The position numbers and the translations under genes were made by a program. From NCBI RefSeq assembly GCF_002386445.1, contig NZ_DGIR01000019.1, forward strand, positions 108,114 through 172,113: a stretch of 64,000 nucleotides of DNA. The letters run 5' to 3'. Origin of the DNA: Pseudomonas sp. UBA4617 (GTDB lineage Bacteria; Pseudomonadota; Gammaproteobacteria; Pseudomonadales; Pseudomonadaceae). The notes beneath the pieces are model-generated. The model was not told the DNA's origin, searched no databases, and saw nothing but the letters and a program-made list of their open reading frames with translations. Of the stretch, positions 61,682-64,000 are shown in pieces (the first letter of the stretch is position 1; each line of letters opens with the position of its first letter).

Positions 61682-62008
61682 ATGCGCCCAATGAAACAGG
61701 CTATTTATTCGAGCCGCACTGCTGACAAGTTCGTCGTCCGCCTGCCAGACGGGATGCGTGAGCGCATTGCCGAGGTAGCGCGCAACCATCACCGCAGCAT
61801 GAACTCCGAGATCATCGCGCGCCTGGAGCAGAGCCTTATCCAGGAAGGTGCGTTGGGTGACGAGCTGAGCATGCGCATGGACAGCCCTGAACTGTCCCTG
61901 CATGAGCGCGAGCTGCTGCAACGCTTCCGCCAGCTGTCCCACCGCCAGCAGAACGCACTGGTCGCCCTCATCGCTCACGATGTGGAAATGGCCGCCGACG
62001 CCTCCTGA
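61682..62008 (+). CDS. amrZ: AmrZ, ribbon-helix-helix regulator of alginate and motility
   Basis: A 108-residue Arc-like DNA-binding protein. The ribbon-helix-helix (about 15-60: KFVVRLPDGMRERIAEVA, NHHRSMNSEIIARLEQSL) is nearly identical to the P. aeruginosa AmrZ core, followed by a tetramerisation tail. AmrZ represses fleQ in several pseudomonads and activates alginate, so it would act on the cascade in this window. Confidence 0.93.
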   Translation: MRPMKQAIYSSRTADKFVVRLPDGMRERIAEVARNHHRSMNSEIIARLEQSLIQEGALGDELSMRMDSPELSLHERELLQRFRQLSHRQQNALVALIAHDVEMAADAS

Positions 62009-62027
62009 GGCACTCGGCGAACATGAC

Positions 62028-62053
62028 AAAGCCAGCGCAAGCTGGCTTTTTTG
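62028..62053 (+). terminator. Terminator after amrZ
   Basis: AAAGCCAGC-GCAA-GCTGGCTTT stem followed by TTT, 20 bases after the amrZ stop. Confidence 0.9.
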
Positions 62054-62086
62054 TGGGCGGATGGTCCTGCAACAGACGCGTTCCCT

Positions 62087-62125
62087 GGTAGGAGCGGCCC
62101 CTCGCGAACAGGATCGCGCAGGCCG
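62087..62125. repeat. REP-like element between amrZ and mgtE
   Basis: GTAGGAGCGGCCCCTCGCGA...TCGCGCAGGCCGC is a degenerate inverted repeat of the GTAGGAGCGGCC type common in pseudomonad intergenic regions. Confidence 0.5.
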
Positions 62126-62136
62126 CAGAGACCGGG

Positions 62137-63579
62137 TTACAGCAGGAACAGAGTGGCCAGGCCGAGGAAGATGAAGAACCCGCCACTATCGGTAACCGCA
62201 GTGATCATCACGCTGGAGCCCATTGCCGGGTCGCGGCCCAAACGCGTCAAGGTCATCGGAATCAATACCCCCATCAAGGCCGCCAGCAGCAGGTTCAAGG
62301 TCATTGCCGCAGTCATCACCAGGCCCAGCGACCAACTGCCATACAGCCAGAACGCCACCACCCCGATCACCCCACCCCAGATCAGGCCATTGAGCAGCGA
62401 TACCGCCAGCTCCTTGCGCATCAGGCGGCTGGTGTTGCCTGGCGACACCTGGTCCAGCGCCATGGCACGCACGATCATGGTGATGGTCTGGTTGCCGGAG
62501 TTGCCACCGATACCCGCCACGATCGGCATCAGGGCGGCCAGGGCCACCAGCTTCTCGATCGACCCTTCGAACAGGCCGATCACCCGCGAAGCGACAAAAG
62601 CGGTAATCAGGTTGATGGCCAGCCATGCCCAGCGGTTGCGCAGCGAACGCCAGACCGAGGCGAAGATGTCTTCCTCCTCGCGCAAACCAGCCATGTTCAG
62701 CACTTCGCTTTCGCTTTCTTCACGAATCAGGTCGACCATTTCGTCGATGGTCAGACGGCCGATCAGGCGCTCGTTCTTGTCCACCACCGGCGCAGACACC
62801 AGGTCATAACGTTCGAAGGCTTGCGCAGCATCATAGGCATCTTCCTCAGGGTGGAAGGACACCGGGTCGGTCGCCATGACCTCCGCGACCTTCTTCTCCG
62901 GGTCGTTGACCAGCAGGCGCTTGATCGGCAACACGCCCTTGAGAATGCCGTCATAGTCGACCACGAACAGCTTGTCGGTGTGGTTCGGCAGTTCTTTCAG
63001 GCGACGCAGGTAGCGCAACACCACTTCCAGGCTGACGTCTTCGCGGATGGTGACCATCTCGAAGTCCATCAACGCACCGACCTGCTCCTCGTCGTAGCTC
63101 AACGCCGATCGCACGCGCTCGCGCTGCTGGGCATCGAGGGTTTCCATCAACTCATGGATAACGTCACGTGGCAGCTCGGGCGCCAGGTCGGCCAGCTCGT
63201 CGGCGTCCATTTCCTTGGCGGCGGCGAGCAGCTCGTGATCGTCCATGTCGGCGATCAGCGATTGCCGAACTGCGTCGGAAACTTCCAGGAGGATGTCGCC
63301 ATCGCGATCCGAGCGCACCAGCTGCCAGACCGTCAGGCGGTCTTCCAGGGGCAAGGCTTCGAGGATGTAGGCGATGTCGGCGGGGTGCAGGTCATCCAGC
63401 TTGCGCTGCAGCTCGACAAGGTTCTGGCGGTGGACCAGGTTTTCCACCAGGTCGTGGTGGGCACCTTCCTGACGGTGCGTCAGGTCTTCGACCACGCGCT
63501 GGCGTTGCAGCAGTTCGACCACCTGGGCCAGGCGATCTTGCAGGCTTTCTTGCGCTTTTTTTACTTCTACTTCAGTCAT
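62137..63579 (-). CDS. mgtE: MgtE, magnesium transporter
   Basis: A 480-residue Mg2+ channel: N-terminal superhelical domain (about 40-160), two CBS domains (about 165-290), a plug helix, and five membrane segments (about 315-480) with the pore signature PIVAGIGGNSGNQT. Mg2+ binding between CBS and N domains closes the pore. The ATG at 63579 is the family start. The 400-base leader upstream is described separately. Confidence 0.95.
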   Translation of the reverse strand: MTEVEVKKAQESLQDRLAQVVELLQRQRVVEDLTHRQEGAHHDLVENLVHRQNLVELQRKLDDLHPADIAYILEALPLEDRLTVWQLVRSDRDGDILLEVSDAVRQSLIADMDDHELLAAAKEMDADELADLAPELPRDVIHELMETLDAQQRERVRSALSYDEEQVGALMDFEMVTIREDVSLEVVLRYLRRLKELPNHTDKLFVVDYDGILKGVLPIKRLLVNDPEKKVAEVMATDPVSFHPEEDAYDAAQAFERYDLVSAPVVDKNERLIGRLTIDEMVDLIREESESEVLNMAGLREEEDIFASVWRSLRNRWAWLAINLITAFVASRVIGLFEGSIEKLVALAALMPIVAGIGGNSGNQTITMIVRAMALDQVSPGNTSRLMRKELAVSLLNGLIWGGVIGVVAFWLYGSWSLGLVMTAAMTLNLLLAALMGVLIPMTLTRLGRDPAMGSSVMITAVTDSGGFFIFLGLATLFLL

Positions 63580-63980
63580 AGGCGAACTCCACTCCCAGCA
63601 GCGGAGCACGCCGGGAGAATCAATCGGTCAGATCTTTCTGTACGAAACCTGTTAGCGAGTAACTACTGGGTAAGTCCATGGTGGTTTTCCACAAGCCCCG
63701 GCGGGGCTGACGGGCGCAATCATACACTGCTGGAGCGGTCAGATCGCTGAAAATTTTGGCCAGAACAATCGTTTGCGTAATAAAGCTGGGACAACGCTCG
63801 AAGCTATCAGTGCGACGGCGGGTCTGGCGGTTAAAGCACATTTGTTGTGCCTGGATGTGCATGCCTGACGGGTTCGATCTCGGGCCCTACCGCACCCCCA
63901 AAGGCCAAACGCCAAACGCAACATCTACAGGAGAGCTTAGATCGACATCACCGACAATTCATTGGCGAAGAAAACAAAAA
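63580..63980. other. Intergenic region upstream of mgtE
   Basis: About 400 bases without a supported gene. A hairpin AGCCCCG-G-CGGGGCT lies at 63694-63708, without a T-run. Several short frames are present but none has a ribosome-binding site. Nothing resembling a known magnesium riboswitch was recognised. Confidence 0.5.
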
Positions 63981-64000
63981 GCCCGCTCAATTGAGCGGGC
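63971..64000 (-). terminator. Terminator of a minus-strand gene beyond the right edge
   Basis: The 20-base perfect palindrome GCCCGCTCAATTGAGCGGGC (63981-64000) is followed on the minus strand by TTTTTGTTTT. The gene it ends is outside the window. Confidence 0.85.

Noticed and set aside
63694..63708. Magnesium-sensing leader of mgtE
   Set aside because: Only a simple hairpin is visible; no known riboswitch core could be recognised.

Overview
The window is a chromosomal segment of a fluorescent Pseudomonas, most likely of the P. putida group. This rests on the high-GC coding bias, the order hsbR-hsbA-fliJIHGFE-fleRSQ-fliTSD-flaG-fliC, the bkdR/bkdA1A2B-lpdV branched-chain keto acid operon, amrZ, and P. 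putida-style REP-like palindromes. No rRNA, phage, IS or CRISPR was seen. There is one tRNA, tRNA-Arg(CCT).

Layout. (1) 1-16119, minus strand: the HsbA/HsbR partner-switch genes; fliJ, fliI, fliH, fliG, fliF, fliE (export ATPase and MS-ring/C-ring) behind a near-perfect sigma54 promoter; the fleSR two-component pair behind its own sigma54 site; the master activator fleQ; then fliT, fliS, fliD, flaG and a very short flagellin gene fliC with a canonical FliA (sigma28) promoter. (2) 16366-33374: flagellin glycosylation. A KAS III-like gene and two giant multi-module glycosyltransferases lie on the minus strand, as in the fgt1-fgt2-orf3-fliC arrangement known from P. syringae. Between them, on the opposite strand, sits a tight seven-gene cassette: DegT aminotransferase, ATP-grasp/HAD fusion, TylF-like methyltransferase, second methyltransferase, WbqC protein, atypical PLP-fold protein and a third giant glycosyltransferase. 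It is the best candidate here for an uncharacterised system, a dedicated pathway for an unusual flagellin sugar. (3) 33445-45132, minus strand: flgL-K-J-I-H-G-F (own sigma54-like promoter) and flgE-D-C-B (own sigma54 promoter), with a 61-residue exported protein between flgE and flgF. (4) 45437-49888: cheR and cheV (minus), flgA, flgM, flgN, flgZ (plus). (5) 50055-53469: a gene broken by one stop codon, an MFS transporter and a glutamine-synthetase-family enzyme. (6) 53607-59237: bkdR divergent from bkdA1-bkdA2-bkdB-lpdV. (7) 59346-64000: a PAS-GGDEF cyclase, tRNA-Arg, phnN, amrZ, mgtE and the terminator of a gene beyond the right edge.

How the parts work together. FleQ with sigma54 would switch on fliE-J, fleSR, flgB-E, flgF-L and perhaps flgA. 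FleR then acts on late sigma54 genes, and FlgM holds back FliA until the hook-basal body is complete, after which fliC and flgM itself are transcribed. HsbR/HsbA, FlgZ (PilZ), the GGDEF protein and AmrZ tie motility to c-di-GMP and surface life. The glycan genes act on the flagellin made from fliC. Gene starts were adjusted by ribosome-binding sites and family start points where these were visible. All functional calls are from reading translated sequence without database searches.
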